From contig JASVEC010000269.1 in NCBI GenBank assembly GCA_030770535.1, forward strand, positions 1-22,590: a DNA stretch of 22,590 nucleotides. The letters are read 5' to 3'. Source of the DNA: Batkoa obscura. Taxonomy: Eukaryota; Entomophthoromycota; Entomophthoromycetes; Entomophthorales; Batkoaceae. Positions within the stretch are counted from its first letter, which is position 1. Each line of letters starts with the position of its first letter. The position numbers were made by a program, and so were the translations under genes. This document shows positions 10,719 through 21,815 of this stretch, piece by piece. The notes below the pieces were generated by a model. That model made no database searches. It saw only the letters and a list, made by a program, of their open reading frames with translations, and was not told where the DNA came from.

Positions 10719-11168
10719 TTTGATTTTAAATTTAAAATATGAATTAGTAATTATCTGTATTTATATGCTTTTTTTGAGTTTTTGTAGCTCTATTCCCATA
10801 TTTTTTATTCCCTTTAATTATATCATTTGTAACACTCCCCACTTACGTATACTTCTACTCATGCTTTGCTTTTATTGGTTTATATACTCAATCTCCCAAT
10901 CATACCTTACTTTTTTTATCTTTTATCAATCATGTTTTATCATTTTTTTATTAGTCATGCTGGTTCACTCCGAAATGATTATCATTTAGGTGAACAATTA
11001 CTATAATAGACAAAATGATAAATTTATTAATAAAAATAATTATATAAAGTAACTATAATTGTATTAAGATAAACAACAAACGACTATGATTATTAATAAA
11101 AAATAATAATAACCATAAAAATTATTTCAGATAATCAAATGTTTATTGTATTAATTAAAACTTTAAAT
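10719..11168. promoter_or_regulatory. Spacer holding the DAHP synthase promoter
   Basis: Non-coding AT-rich DNA between VFA1's stop and the DAHP synthase start. A plus-strand open frame here encodes only hydrophobic residues from T-rich DNA and has no family features. No clear regulatory motif was recognised. Confidence 0.4.
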
Positions 11169-11720
11169 TTAAGGGAAACCTTTGGGTACTTTAGGAAATT
11201 GCTTCATCAACTCAGCATCCCTTTTAGCTTGTAATTTTCTTTTTAAATGATTGTTTCTTAAAAATAAAATGTCTCTGTGTAATTCGTATTCTTTATAGCC
11301 TATTAGTTTTTTAGTTTCAGTTTTACTTTCCCCCTCTTCTTCCTTTTCCTTTTCTTTTCCTTTTACATCTTTTATTTCCTCCTTCTCTTTTACATCTTTT
11401 TTCATTTCATCCTTATTTGTTTCATCCTTATTTATTTCACTCTTGTTTGTTTCGTTCTTATCTGTTTCTTCCTTTTTTGAAGTAGTTTTACCAATATCTG
11501 TTTTGCTTTGTTTAGGACTCTTTTCTTTCCCCTCTTCTTTATTTAAGTTGATTAAAGTACCAAATCCAGGGTCATTGAGATGATTTAAACAAGTATAAAA
11601 CCAATCTATAGGGGGATTCGTACTGGCATGCACTAAACATGAGTTTGTTAATTTATAGCATATAAAGCAACTATCTTCTTTTGCTGTTGTTCTCAATTGC
11701 CATTTATTTTCTTTAATCAT
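11169..11720 (-). CDS. VFA1: Vps4-associated protein 1 homologue
   Basis: Vfa1 binds the Vps4 AAA-ATPase that disassembles ESCRT-III on endosomes, and stimulates its ATPase. This intronless gene gives 183 residues from the ATG at 11720; yeast Vfa1 has 203. The N-terminus carries CFICYK (Cys 18 and 21) and WFYTCLNHL, the paired Cys/His pattern of the family's small zinc-binding domain, followed by DPGFGTLI. The middle is a charged Lys/Glu tract with imperfect ETNK/INKDETNKDE repeats, probably disordered. The C-terminus is a Lys/Arg/Leu-rich helix ending in FPKVPKGFP, matching the family's terminal segment that contacts the Vps4 MIT domain. The gene is divergent from the thioredoxin-like gene across a 780-bp spacer. 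Confidence 0.87.
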   Translation of the reverse strand: MIKENKWQLRTTAKEDSCFICYKLTNSCLVHASTNPPIDWFYTCLNHLNDPGFGTLINLNKEEGKEKSPKQSKTDIGKTTSKKEETDKNETNKSEINKDETNKDEMKKDVKEKEEIKDVKGKEKEKEEEGESKTETKKLIGYKEYELHRDILFLRNNHLKRKLQAKRDAELMKQFPKVPKGFP

Positions 11721-12499
11721 TCTCAAATTTATAAAATGATTTTTATTTAAATTTTGGATTTTTTAAAATTCTCATTATCCAATGAAAATTTGCCTTCATT
11801 TTGAATGTTTTAAGCAAAAATAAAATAAAGTCATATTATATAATTTCAAATATTAGCTCATTCTATACTATTCATTGAACCATACTTAATTTACATAAAG
11901 TGATATTATGTTTATAAACTTTGCCTAAATAGATTAGAGATGTGCTAATTTCTTTTGTGGTGCTTTGCGTTATTTATATTTCTTTTTAGGAATTCTACTT
12001 TTCTATTTTTCATACTTATTTTTTACAAAAATCAACATTCGTTAAGTTGAAAAATGATATAAAAATCATAAAATAAATACTCCTAAAGTATTACATTAGT
12101 CATTTTAATAAAGCCCATGAGAAACATTTATATAGATGTTTAGCTTTGTATGTCTACTTAATAACTTATAGGTTAATAAAATATTATATTTTCGATTAAA
12201 TTAGAATTTTGATCATTAATATTTTAACAACTTTGTGTAAAAGAATTTACCCAAGAAATATGCTAGTATTCTTCAAGTCAACATTATCATATAATTGGCT
12301 AAGTTTGTATAGTTTTATTAAAGCAAGTAATTTTTTTAAAAATAGAACCCAAATAAAGCAATTTCACTAATAACTTATACTACCAAAAAAATAAGGTTTA
12401 TTTCCATTGAATCATAGGACTAAGAATCTAATTTAAAGAAATAATATAAAAGCTTTCTATCTAACCTTTCTTTGAAACAAATACTAACAGGCTTACAAA
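11721..12499. promoter_or_regulatory. Divergent promoter region, VFA1 / thioredoxin-like gene
   Basis: This 779-bp AT-rich spacer must hold the promoters of both flanking genes. ATAATATAAAAG at about 12441-12452 is a plausible TATA box roughly 50 bp before the plus-strand ATG, followed by a CT-rich stretch. I saw no coding sequence. Confidence 0.45.
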
Positions 12500-13114
12500 A
12501 TGGAATGCAATGACAACAGTTGTGCGATAAAAAGCGATAATCAGTCCGAAGTAACGCTAATTGATAATCAAATTGGAGATGAAGAATTAAACTTACGCGT
12601 TAAAGGAAAGGTATTATTTGAAAAATTAGGGATTAAAGAGGTATATGAATTAGTTAAAGTAGAACAGGAAGATAACTATGCAGAGCCAATCTTTGAACAA
12701 AAGCTAGTTGATTTCACTCCAAAAACAAAATATTTCGGTATCTATATGACTGCTTCTTGGTGTACCCCTTGTCACAAGTTTTATCCAAGTTTATCCAAGT
12801 TTGAAGAAGAACATAAAGATGAGTTCAGTTATATTGTTATCTCTTGTGATACACTCCGTAAGCAATTTATTGATTATGCTAAAAACAAAGACTGGAAATT
12901 TCTTGATATTGAAGACTTGGAAACAAGATCCAATATAACGAAAAGGTTTGGTATAGGTTTATTACCCTCAATGACTATCGTCAATGTTGAAACTCGTAAA
13001 TTGGTCACTACCTGGGGAAGAGAAGCTATACAGTATAATGGTAATAGTTGTAAAGAAGATTGGGACCAAGGAAGCGAAGGCTTTTTATGGTGGCATTTCT
13101 TTCGCTTTTGGTAA
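12500..13114 (+). CDS. Nucleoredoxin/tryparedoxin-like thioredoxin-fold protein
   Basis: An intronless gene for 204 residues. After a ~75-residue N-terminal part comes a thioredoxin fold: YMTASWCTPCHKFYPSL with the redox pair Cys88-x-x-Cys91, then FSYIVISCDTL, an insert KDWKFLDIEDLETRSNITKRF and GIGLLPSMTIV with the conserved cis-Pro at 156. The strand order and the TRSNITKRFGI segment match the nucleoredoxin/tryparedoxin group rather than classical thioredoxin. The active site is WCTPC, where this group usually has WCPPC or WCGPC. A role in cytosolic disulfide reduction is likely, but the substrate is unknown. The C-terminus ends in an aromatic cluster (GFLWWHFFRFW). The ATG has a favourable AAAA context. 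Confidence 0.85.
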   Translation: MECNDNSCAIKSDNQSEVTLIDNQIGDEELNLRVKGKVLFEKLGIKEVYELVKVEQEDNYAEPIFEQKLVDFTPKTKYFGIYMTASWCTPCHKFYPSLSKFEEEHKDEFSYIVISCDTLRKQFIDYAKNKDWKFLDIEDLETRSNITKRFGIGLLPSMTIVNVETRKLVTTWGREAIQYNGNSCKEDWDQGSEGFLWWHFFRFW

Positions 13115-13470
13115 ATATTTTTTCTAAATAAATTTAATTTTGATTTTTTAATTTTAATATCACATGGGTTTGATTAAATGTGAAAATATACTTTCTCTTC
13201 AAACATTTGTTCATTTGTTGATCTTATAAACAATTTAAATAGCTTTTAAAAGTAACAATAAAAATAAAAACATACACATTACGTTTAACAATCGCTATTT
13301 ATAAATATATTTAAACTACTTCTATTAAAAATCCATTTAAACAGCAATTAGAAATTGCTTTGAAAAAATATATAAACAAATATTTAATTTTAATAGAACA
13401 CTTAGAGAAAACAGTATGCTAAAGTCAACTCTATTAATTCGACTAGAATCTATTACAAAAGTAGACAAAT
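13115..13470. other. Convergent 3' spacer
   Basis: AT-rich DNA between the 3' ends of the thioredoxin-like gene and the UPRT gene, which converge here. No gene or repeat was seen. Confidence 0.5.
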
Positions 13471-14388
<918 letters not shown>

Positions 14389-15183
14389 TTTGTGGTTATT
14401 TTTCAGTTCTGTTATGTATTTTCAATTTAAGTTTCTATTCACGATTTCTTTCTATTTCTGTAGAATTGAGATTAGTATGACTTGTATATAGCATAGTATG
14501 TCCCATTTATAATAAATCAAAAATATAAAACTATTAAGCTTTACTTATAAACTGTCAATTTAATACAGAGATAAAAAATAAGCTTCAAAGTATGATTTAC
14601 CTTTTCAAAAAATGTCAGAAGTTGTTTTTAGAATAAGGGGAGTTGGGGTATTTAAACTTATCCTGAATTTTGAGTTTTTAACTTTAATTAGTTATATCAA
14701 GTTTCAATGAGCAAAACGCAATCTGATTGGTAAATCTTCCCATTTCTTCTGTAGTAATATATTAAGGCATCGTTTATTGGCCAGGATCTAGTTTTATTGT
14801 CAAAATATTTTCATATTATTATATTATATATCGCAGTAGAAATAACATGTTCATCGAATATTCTTAAAACATGAATTGGTGGCATATCTGAATATAAATG
14901 GCTGATTAAATTTATTGTCATGTTGTATTTATTTGTTATTGTATTTAAAGCTATTTGATAATATTGAAGTACGTAAAAAAGCTATATTTCATGCTAAGTT
15001 TAGTTGTAAAAATTTTGAATCAAGAATTTTCGGAGAAAATTACAATAGATAGTATATGATTAGAACATTTATATTAAGAAATAAACGCAATTCTTTTTAA
15101 CACAAGGTTAATAATTAATAGACCGAACTTTTAAATTCTGTTTTTATTTAATGGAATTGAATTTGTGAATTCAAATTTCTATA
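14389..15183. promoter_or_regulatory. UPRT upstream region / TRM13 3' spacer
   Basis: A 795-bp AT-rich non-coding stretch. It holds a CTGATTGG (CCAAT in reverse) near 14723-14730, about 340 bp upstream of the UPRT start. Nothing else was recognised. Confidence 0.35.
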
Positions 15184-16802
15184 TTAATTTTCACTTTTAG
15201 GAAGAGCAATAAGTGCAATGTTTTCCAACGAGAGTTTTTTGTCGATATATTTAATTAAATGAGGTTTTAAACCTAAGTGATTTACAATATAATCAAGGCG
15301 ACCAAGATCTAATAGCCTTTTAGTCTGGAATCCCAAAAACTCTCTTTCCTGGTGTGACAAACCAGAAAAATGTTTATTGTCGTCATTACTCTCTACTTCA
15401 TTTTCTATATCATCATGTTCTATATTGTGTTCTGAATTTACTCTTTTTCCGCAAGTAGCCCAAGAGGTTATACTAGAGAGCCAAGATATATGTTGTTCAC
15501 TTTGAAGAATTTCGTTCTTTTTTAAATAATCGAATGATGTATAAGTAGAAGAATTGCATCTATGATGACAACATAATGCTATTATTATTCCACTTATTTT
15601 ACCTCTATTTAATTTACAATAGGGATAAAAAAATTAATATTAATATAAAATAGTAGGTTAATAAAATTACCCTGCTTTTTTAAAGTTTGCTAAACATTTT
15701 AAAGTCAAATCGGTTGCTCCGCCACATAAATGCTTTGAATAAGCTACAACTGGACGACCTTTGATTATTTCCACTTTATTTAAGTCCAAATCTTTGATAT
15801 CAATCATTAATCTCTGAAACTGATTTTTAGCTTTATCTTCTTTAACCTTTTCACCACTTAAATAGCGATCAAACTACAGAAACGTAAACCAGTGCTTTTT
15901 ATATATACTTATAACTACCTTTAATCTGAAATTACTACGATCTACTAAAACAAAACTGTTTGAATCATTTTTCTCAGGATTTGTATCATTTAATGCCTTA
16001 TCTACATATAAAGATAATTCGCCTATTGCTTTTGAGTTAATATGAATTTTTTTTTGAAAAATATACCTTTTCCAGCACCAAATTCTATAAACACATTATT
16101 CTTATTTAATAATTTTGCTTTTTCAAGATGGCCTATTAGAGAAGCCTAAAAATTAATGAACTATTATTTTAATCTTAATAATATACTCACTTGCTGTGCA
16201 ACATGCTTGACATCTGTTTTAAGATTTCTTTGTTCGAATAAGGCATTATGATCCAAAATTTCTTCGTCTACATCTGGCACTAACTCGTTCGCCTTGTTGC
16301 TAAGGTTTGTCAAAAATTCTTTAACCGTGGATTCAGTTTGCTCCGATAATTTTTTGGTTTCATCGTTTTCTATATCTGTGGCCAGATGTAAATCTTTACT
16401 ATAATAATCTGGAAAAACCTCTGGCGGACGTGCATTGCATACTTTTAAATGTTTTTCTAACGCTTTTTCGAAAACAGTGCTAATTAATTATTAGTTTACT
16501 AAAATATAAAATGTAACCAAGTATTACTGATTCCCATCGTATGGACAAGGGATACGTTTGATAACTTCTTCACCATTGTCATTGTTCACAATTTGAAACT
16601 TAACATGCTCTCCACAGTAATCTCCTCCTCTTTTTGCTGTCATGTTGCAATATCTTTTTTTCTTTTTGACATAAAAATGACATTGGTTTGGCTTACTTGG
16701 TACCTTTGGTATTTCTTCTTTCTTTATCTTTTTATTGTCTTCCACTATTCCTTTTTCTTCTTGCTCATTCTCAGGCTTTAATTCATTTTTTCGTTTGTTC
16801 AT
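15184..16802 (-). CDS. TRM13: tRNA:m4X 2'-O-methyltransferase TRM13
   Basis: Trm13 2'-O-methylates position 4 in the acceptor stem of some tRNAs (Gly, His and Pro in yeast). Six exons (16802-16528, 16479-16191, 16145-16067, 16022-15919, 15873-15671, 15604-15184) give 456 residues. The N-terminus has the family CCCH finger (Cys41, Cys52, Cys63, His66; CHFYVKKKKRYCNM). A U11-48K-type CHHC finger follows (Cys86, His92, His102, Cys106). The methyltransferase domain shows the SAM motif EFGAGKG (209-215), VLVDR, SKHLCGGATDL, and IIIALCCHHRCNSSTY, then SWATCG. The C-terminal LLDLGRLDYIVNHLG and SLENIALIAL blocks also match the family. A Lys/Glu-rich basic leader precedes the first finger. The gene looks complete. 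Confidence 0.95.
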
Positions 16803-17161
16803 TTTATAGAAAAATAAAAATTTTTTTTAAGCCTTTTCAATCATTTTTAATTATATAAATGTATCTATCTATTTATGTTAAAATTTTATTCTTTTTGTAA
16901 TATTATAAAAACTAATAAAACGTATGCTTCTGTACAATAATATGCTGCCCAATAGATATATCTAAGACAATGCTCGATAACATAAATATAAAATATTATA
17001 CCTATAATGAACTATAGTATAAGTATTTTACACAATATAATATATTTAGCAAAAATTATATGCCATAAATTAATCTAACATTTATTTTATCTAAAAATTT
17101 AAATTCATTTTATTTTGATAAACTTTTAAAAATTACTAAAACTACTCTGAAATCATAAATC
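16803..17161. promoter_or_regulatory. TRM13 upstream region / SEC24 3' spacer
   Basis: AT-rich DNA without coding sequence. The TRM13 promoter should lie here, but no clear element was recognised. Confidence 0.35.
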
Positions 17162-20100
17162 TTAATGAAAGCTGAACTTTGGTGCAGGTGGTGGGGGTTT
17201 GCTCTAAATAAATAAATATTAGAGGATAAACACAAATAATAAACAATTGGTAAAAAACAAAACAAAGATAAACAATCGTTTTAAAGAATATTTTAAAATT
17301 TATATTAACAAGTAACAAAATATTTTAGGAAAAGAAATATTAGACTCGGCTCACCTCAGTTTGAATTTGTCGGTGGACTAAGCAAAGATAATCTACATAA
17401 GATGGGTTGTCTAGATTTTTATCTTCACTTAAAAGGTTACAAAATTCCACTTCGGATGCATCTAACTGTTGTCTTACAATTTGTAAGTTCATTCCATGAG
17501 ATCTCTGTTCTTTTATAGCTTTAATTACTGATGAAACTTGTTCACTGAATGGGTTATCCAAATGTGGGAGTTCATTCTAAATTCAATTTATAGTTAATAT
17601 GTTATTATTATGTTTGTATAAATAAATTACCAAGTTAGGGTCTACTTGCTCTATAGCAGATACACCAAACAGGGCACTTAAAAATCCTTGATCTATTTTA
17701 CGACCTAGCCATAAGAAAAGATGATCGCCATCCTCTATAAATAAATTAAATACTTGACTTAATAAAAAATGACTTTACACATTTACCTAATAAATAGGCT
17801 CCAGTAGGCTCAAGGAAAGTATAAGCTGCTCTTGTTAATGGGGGTAGGAGTACACGTCCGTTTTCCCCTGGTTTACCAACCTAAAGTTTTATTTAATATC
17901 AAATATTTAAAATACTTACGACTTACTTCAGGTGATAAAGTATGGAGGGCTGCTACCCTTGGATATAAAATTAAAAGGGATTGTGTAACAGAGCGAGAGA
18001 GCCAGTTGAAAAGATTTGCTACTCTTAAATCAAGGGAAACATCCATGCCTTTATAGTAAATTAAACACTACATTATAAATAGTTGAGCAATGGTCTTACC
18101 TGCTCTTAAAGCTTTGTTTTTCAAAAGACTGTTGGTGTACAATGGAAGTAACTTAAGGACCTCAGGTAAAATTAACTAAAATTTGATAAGCAACGTTTTA
18201 AAACAAGGATACAAAGTCTAACCTGTCCTGGGGAAGTGCCTTGTGCACAATTTTTACGATAAGAAGTTAAGATCTTAACAGACTTCTCAGTTAAATTATC
18301 ACGTACTGTTTTAAGTGGAGTTTCCAAGCTGGCCATTACCGAGAGTTTAGCTAACACGTTCATAAGACAATCAATATCAGCAAACTTGAAGATATTGCCC
18401 ATAAGGGTAGTAACTGGGACAGAAAGATTATGTACTCTTATACGTCTTTCCCCAGTAGAACGGGTATAAAGTAAAGCTACTTGGAATGATACATCTAGTT
18501 TCTCATCCAATTTTCCAGATTCATGTTGTATTAAAGCAGTAATAGTTTTTTCGCTATCTAATGCCCCAAGTTCTACATCGGCACTATTACGCATCAAAAA
18601 GTTTCCGATGTGACGATCAACTATAAGGCCATCAGAGCAACGTACACGGAGAACTCCGCTAGTGCCAAATGGTCTAGTAGCCACTTTAACAAGATCTTCT
18701 GAAAGTTTTATACCATGCTTCTTGGGATCAAATCCGGGGTAGAAGAAGAGCTCACCACCAGTTTTAATTGTTGGGAAGCCTAAAATCATCAATAAAAGTT
18801 TAAAAAGATAAACGTTAAGATTACCAATAGTAGCAATATCAACGTAAGTGTTAGTAGAAATAAAGAGATCAATAGATACTCCACTTTCTACACAACTTTG
18901 ACCAAGCTTTTCATAAAATGAATCGGCACATGCGAACAATGCTTTCTCTTTTTCAGTGCCGAATAATTTAAGGTTATCTCTTGATTTAAGAGCACCTGCG
19001 CCATAAGAAGGTAAACATGTTTGGAAAGCAAAGATTCTTCCACCAGTTTCAGCCAATGCTAATTGACCACAGGTTAAAGCAGCTCCAAGTGCAGCTTCGG
19101 CTGTACGGTTGTTACCATACATGGTTGGAAGAGCTTCTAAAAATGGTTCAATCACGTGGCTAAAAGAGATTAAAAATAATAACAAAATTTATAGAATATT
19201 TTACCGAGATTCGTTAGGGTCAACTAAGAAACCATCAGATAAAGGTACAAAAGGATCGTTAGAATCAGATACAACTAGCATTTGAGCTTGGTCTAAACAA
19301 GCATTAAAGTTATAGAAGTGAACGTTTCTATCAAATGTAATAAGCCCAATTTTAACGTTTTGTACTGGGGCTGGTCCATACAGGACGTTTTTAATTGCCT
19401 GAATAGACTGATGGAGTGATCCATTTTGTACAGCATTCCACGAAATATCAACTGCAAAAACAATACTGGCTGGTGCAGGTGGACGATTACAAAATTCCTA
19501 TGATAATTAGTAAAAGAATATTATTCAATTTATGATATACCTTAGTGGCTACAAAGTCAACGGATCCGAATCTAAGTTCAGCTCTTTGATCAGCATCAAG
19601 GCGTCTACCATTCATATCCAAATTACAGAAATAAGCATCAGGAACTATAAAGCAATTTAAGGATTTGTATCGTTTGAATTAGATAAATTCTACCTTCATT
19701 TTCAAATCTACATAAATTACACAAGTATTTACGACCTCCGGAAACAAAAGTCACAAATGGATTTATATATGCCTTACAGCGGGTACAACGAATAGGTCCT
19801 TGCTCACCAAAATCAACCTCTTGAACTGGGATCTAATCATTTTAAACCAATATCTAAATACTTTTAAGTAACTTACTTCATCTTCTCTAAGTTCAGCTAG
19901 AGGTTGTACTACAAGAGCTAATGGGATATGTGAAGCTTCTTGAAGCTCTCCAGAAACAGAGACATTACGAGTGGTTATTCTCATAAATTTAGGGTTGGCA
20001 TTACCTAAATTAGGGATTAACATTTATTCTCTTGCTATTTAAATATAATACCATTATCTATAGCGCAATAATCTGAAGATGCTTTAGGAACAATATCCTT

Positions 20101-20937
20101 AGTTAAAGTAAAATAAGGTTCGTTCAAATACTCTTGTTGATCCAACAATTGAAACTCAACTGCTGAAGGTGCCATGTTGATATCTATAGCTTTGCGCTGT
20201 TGGAATCCAGTTTTATCTTGTCCGCCTTGCAAGTTATTGTATCCAGAAGGTTGTCCCATACCTGGATTCATGTTTGGGTTGGCTTGGTAGGAAGCTGGAG
20301 GAGAAGACATCCCATAATTTGGTAACTGTTGCGTATTAGATCCAGGTGATAAACTTGGATCATTAGCATAACGTGATCTCACCTTCGGTTTACTCTAAAC
20401 AACTTTTAATAAATTTTACAATAATATTATTTTTCTATTACATCTACAACGGGTTGTTGTTGTTGTTGTAAATTCATTGAATTAAACTGATTATTAAGTT
20501 GATTCATTTGATTCTGTTGGTTTGGAACAGGGTTTGGCAAAATATGTTGAGGTTGAGGCATACCTCGGTTAAAATTTTGCTGTTGAGGTGGACCTGGCCT
20601 TGGTGGTTGATTTTCTTTTAAAAATTAAGTAAATTAATACAAATACATGAATAACCTTACGTTGCATTGGTCTTTGCATCTGTTGATGCGGGAATGGAGG
20701 ACGGTTGCCAGGCTGTTGGACAGATTGTCCTGGATGATGCATAGGTTGCCCTGGGATTGGTCTGGCATTTGGATTGAAGTTTGGTTGACCCAAATGTGGT
20801 CTATTTGGATTAAATGGTGGATTGCTCATTCCTTGGGGTGGTATATTCCCTGTTGGTGGTCTTGCGCCACCAGGATAGGGCGGGGATGTAAATTGTTGTT
20901 TATTGTGCTGACCATTTATAGGAGGTTGTCCAGACAT
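17162..20937 (-). CDS. SEC24: COPII coat cargo adaptor Sec24
   Basis: Sec24 pairs with Sec23 in the inner COPII coat and selects cargo at ER exit sites. Fifteen exons give 1002 residues: 20937-20661, 20614-20442, 20394-20052, 20004-19877, 19832-19694, 19644-19541, 19497-19205, 19159-18825, 18779-18223, 18175-18100, 18048-17927, 17880-17787, 17734-17631, 17576-17355 and 17203-17162. The first ~220 residues are Pro/Gln/Asn/Gly-rich and disordered. The zinc finger is RCTRCKAY...YLCNLC (Cys323, 326, 345, 348). The trunk follows (SIVFAVDISWNAV, KIGLITFDRNVHFYN), then the beta and helical parts (TYVDIATIG, LMRNSADVE, QLILPEVLKLLPLY). The C-terminal gelsolin part has LFLWLGRKID. Splicing of a 151-bp last intron adds a 13-residue tail with PPPPAP; without it the frame ends four codons later. 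SEC24 appears complete. Confidence 0.95.
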
Positions 20938-21815
20938 TTCTATCAGTAATAATTTAAATTGTAATCGTTTAAGTAAATTATAATCACTATTTAATTGAGA
21001 TATTAAAATAATATTACAATTGATTTTGTAGTTTGTTATATTTTACAATTAACCAATTATATTTGTCCTTTTTGATGACGATAAAGCCAAAGTGGCTAAA
21101 AGCTATTTGCCTATTTTCATAAAATTGAACTGAAAAGTTCTACTTTTATAATATATACAGGAAATCATTAAGCTTTAGTGTTTATTGAAATTAATTCCTT
21201 TGTCATCAAATACACATTATTCTATTTGACACCAAAATGTTCAAACTAACTTATAGAAGGTTCAAATCAGTATAAGGACTAAGCAAATTTGGGAAATATA
21301 AAGGCATGAAGTTAATGATTTGATAATCAAAACTATGTATTTAACTTTGTTTATATATCATTCATATAAATAAAAAAGAATGTTTAGCGAGCCATAGGTC
21401 CTTAGCTTAAAAGGTAGAAAAAGAGTATGAAATATTTTTTAGTATAAAAAAGGACAAAAATTATCCAAATTGCAGAGTTCTTGATTAGAGAGATATACTT
21501 ATACAGTAGCTAAGGTGTGCTTTTAATAATATTATTTCTACAATGTTCAAAAATAGATTATGCTTTAGATGAGTTTTAAAACATAAAATATTATTATCAA
21601 ATGCAATCAATCAGATTGCCTGCTTTTATATTAAAATATAATAACAATTTGATTTAGCCATGAACAATGACTTATAATAGATATATAAATTATTTAAAGC
21701 ACAAATAACTAAAAGGTTACAGTAAAAATTAGAGCTTATGATTAAATTGGCTATAGCAATATGAAATGATATGTTAAGTGAAGTTAGTAAAATTATGAAT
21801 CCTAAACTTTTATTT
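20938..21815. promoter_or_regulatory. SEC24 upstream region / SARAF 3' spacer
   Basis: An 878-bp AT-rich stretch between the SEC24 start and the stop of the SARAF homologue. A reverse-strand open frame at its distal end is only a wrong-frame extension of the last SARAF exon. I saw no gene, repeat or clear regulatory motif. Confidence 0.4.

Noticed and set aside
10720-10989. Plus-strand open frame for a hydrophobic 89-residue protein
   Set aside because: T-rich intergenic DNA gives Phe/Leu/Ile-rich translation by default; no ATG-led conserved features, and it overlaps the expected DAHP synthase promoter.
11169-11726. VFA1 start at 11726
   Set aside because: That codon is TTG; the ATG two codons later at 11720 is the natural start and leaves the conserved domain intact.
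16593-16781. Plus-strand Phe/Leu-rich open frame
   Set aside because: Antisense shadow of the first TRM13 exon (Lys/Glu-rich).
17832-18056. Plus-strand 74-codon open frame
   Set aside because: It covers SEC24 exons 11 and 12 and an intron in antisense.
19763-20023. Separate gene starting MLIPNLGN within SEC24
   Set aside because: An in-frame TAA lies just before this ATG, and a 47-bp intron (20051-20005) ending TTTAG joins the flanking SEC24 exons in frame, skipping this start.
20647-20949. Plus-strand Trp-rich open frame
   Set aside because: It is antisense to the Pro/Gln-rich SEC24 N-terminus; CCA codons read as TGG on the other strand.
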